Assembly (NCBI GenBank): GCA_026120035.1
Contig: JALRME010000021.1
Coordinates: forward strand, 310,001-374,000
DNA from: Coleophoma eucalyptorum
Lineage: Eukaryota; Ascomycota; Leotiomycetes; Helotiales; Dermateaceae
Length of the DNA stretch: 64,000 nt
Direction: 5' to 3'
The number at the start of each line of letters is the position of its first letter. The stretch's first letter is position 1. Below, piece by piece: positions 63,297 through 64,000 of the stretch. Under the pieces are notes generated by a model, which worked only from the letters and a program-made list of their open reading frames with translations, ran no database searches and was not told the DNA's origin. The translations under genes were made by a program, and so were the position numbers.

Positions 63297-64000
63297 ATTT
63301 TGAAGCAAATCCCCGGGTTTGATGATATTCTAGATATGTATTGGTACCGGGGCCTCTTGGCAATGGGAACTGAAGAATGGAAGGGAAGAGATGGACGGAA
63401 TATAATGGCCGAGGTTAGGGCACGATGAAGATATATAAAGTAGATGGCTCAATCAAGCTAGCTATATTTCACGGTGACAAGAAACTCATTTGACGTTCAA
63501 GACAAGTGCCGATGGGTCGCCATGATGAATGCGGGGCAAAAGGCTTAGATCAATGCGGGGTTCTCTCTATTCTCAGCAAGGTACCCACACCGCAGAGGCA
63601 CAGCATCTTCAGAACAAGAGGCAAAGCGGAATCAGGACAACACGACGCTTTTTTGCACAAGAAAGTAGAAGAAAGTAGAAGCGGATGACGTCGGAAGCTG
63701 ACGGAAGCTGGCGGATGGTCTATTTCTTGTGTAAGTTTTGGTTTTGCAGTGGTAGGTACGGGTGATACGGGAGCTTTGAAGGTCTTCTTGTTTGGGCTTA
63801 CTCCTTCCCGCGCCCCTCCCCCCTCCCCCATCCCCATCCCCCAACAGATCATACCCCCACCTCAAAGTGCAATGCGTCTGATGTCACTTCCTCAGCGACC
63901 GGATTTTACTGCACTTTCTTCTTGGGCAGAGTCTTGCTCTAAGTTCCTCTCACCCGAAGTATCATTCCATCGAATATTTGCACGTCCACCATTAGTGCTA
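63297..64000. other. intergenic, upstream of the flavoprotein gene
   Basis: Promoter side of the monooxygenase. It includes a C-rich stretch near 63810-63842. ORFs here are short and lack a recognisable domain. No gene is seen up to the window end. Confidence 0.45.

Overview
The window is nuclear DNA from a filamentous ascomycete (Pezizomycotina). The signs are short introns of about 45-75 bases with GTAAGT/GTATGT donors and CAG/TAG acceptors, Zn2Cys6 and AreB-type GATA regulators, DUF3716 proteins, a TOK-type two-pore potassium channel, KRE6-type glucan synthesis and small secreted proteins. A leotiomycete is a reasonable guess, but the sequence alone cannot prove it. I saw no rRNA, tRNA, CRISPR array or intact transposon. 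Exon limits were worked out by hand from splice signals and reading-frame phase. Every listed multi-exon model has a coding length divisible by three, except the frameshifted candidate at 19640-20084, for which I found no clean model.

Layout. 0.7-12 kb is regulatory: a Zn2Cys6 factor, an areB-like GATA factor with two long introns, and two neighbouring DUF3716 paralogues, all on the minus strand. 12.7-13.8 kb holds KRR1 (ribosome assembly). 16-21 kb holds a secreted subtilisin-like protein, an Fhit/HNT2-type HIT hydrolase, a doubtful small gene and a cysteine-rich small secreted protein. 21-28 kb holds CTF18 and a divergent Zn2Cys6 factor. 30-37 kb holds KRE6/SKN1 and the TOK channel. 37.9-44.9 kb holds an LSH/DDM1-type SNF2 ATPase, PPT1, the CTD-kinase cyclin CTK2 and a secreted protein of unknown function. 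45-47.5 kb is gene-poor. 47.5-49.2 kb is an UNC93-like membrane protein. 49.2-52.2 kb is gene-poor with a decayed-looking coding fragment. 52.2-63.3 kb holds a divergent PEX5-like receptor, acyl-CoA-binding protein, TDP1, a membrane-bound protein disulfide isomerase and a phenol-hydroxylase-type flavoprotein.

Most genes are conserved housekeeping genes in divergent or convergent pairs. There is no polyketide or peptide synthetase and no biosynthetic cluster. The most interesting points are: the DUF3716 pair, with identical cysteine spacing, a shared C-terminal module and, in one copy, a C2H2 finger completed only by splicing; GATA-site clusters inside two introns of the areB-like gene; the unusual PEX5-like gene; an 8-cysteine effector-like protein; a subtilase whose expected oxyanion Asn is Asp; and clustered ACGCGT boxes in front of CTF18.
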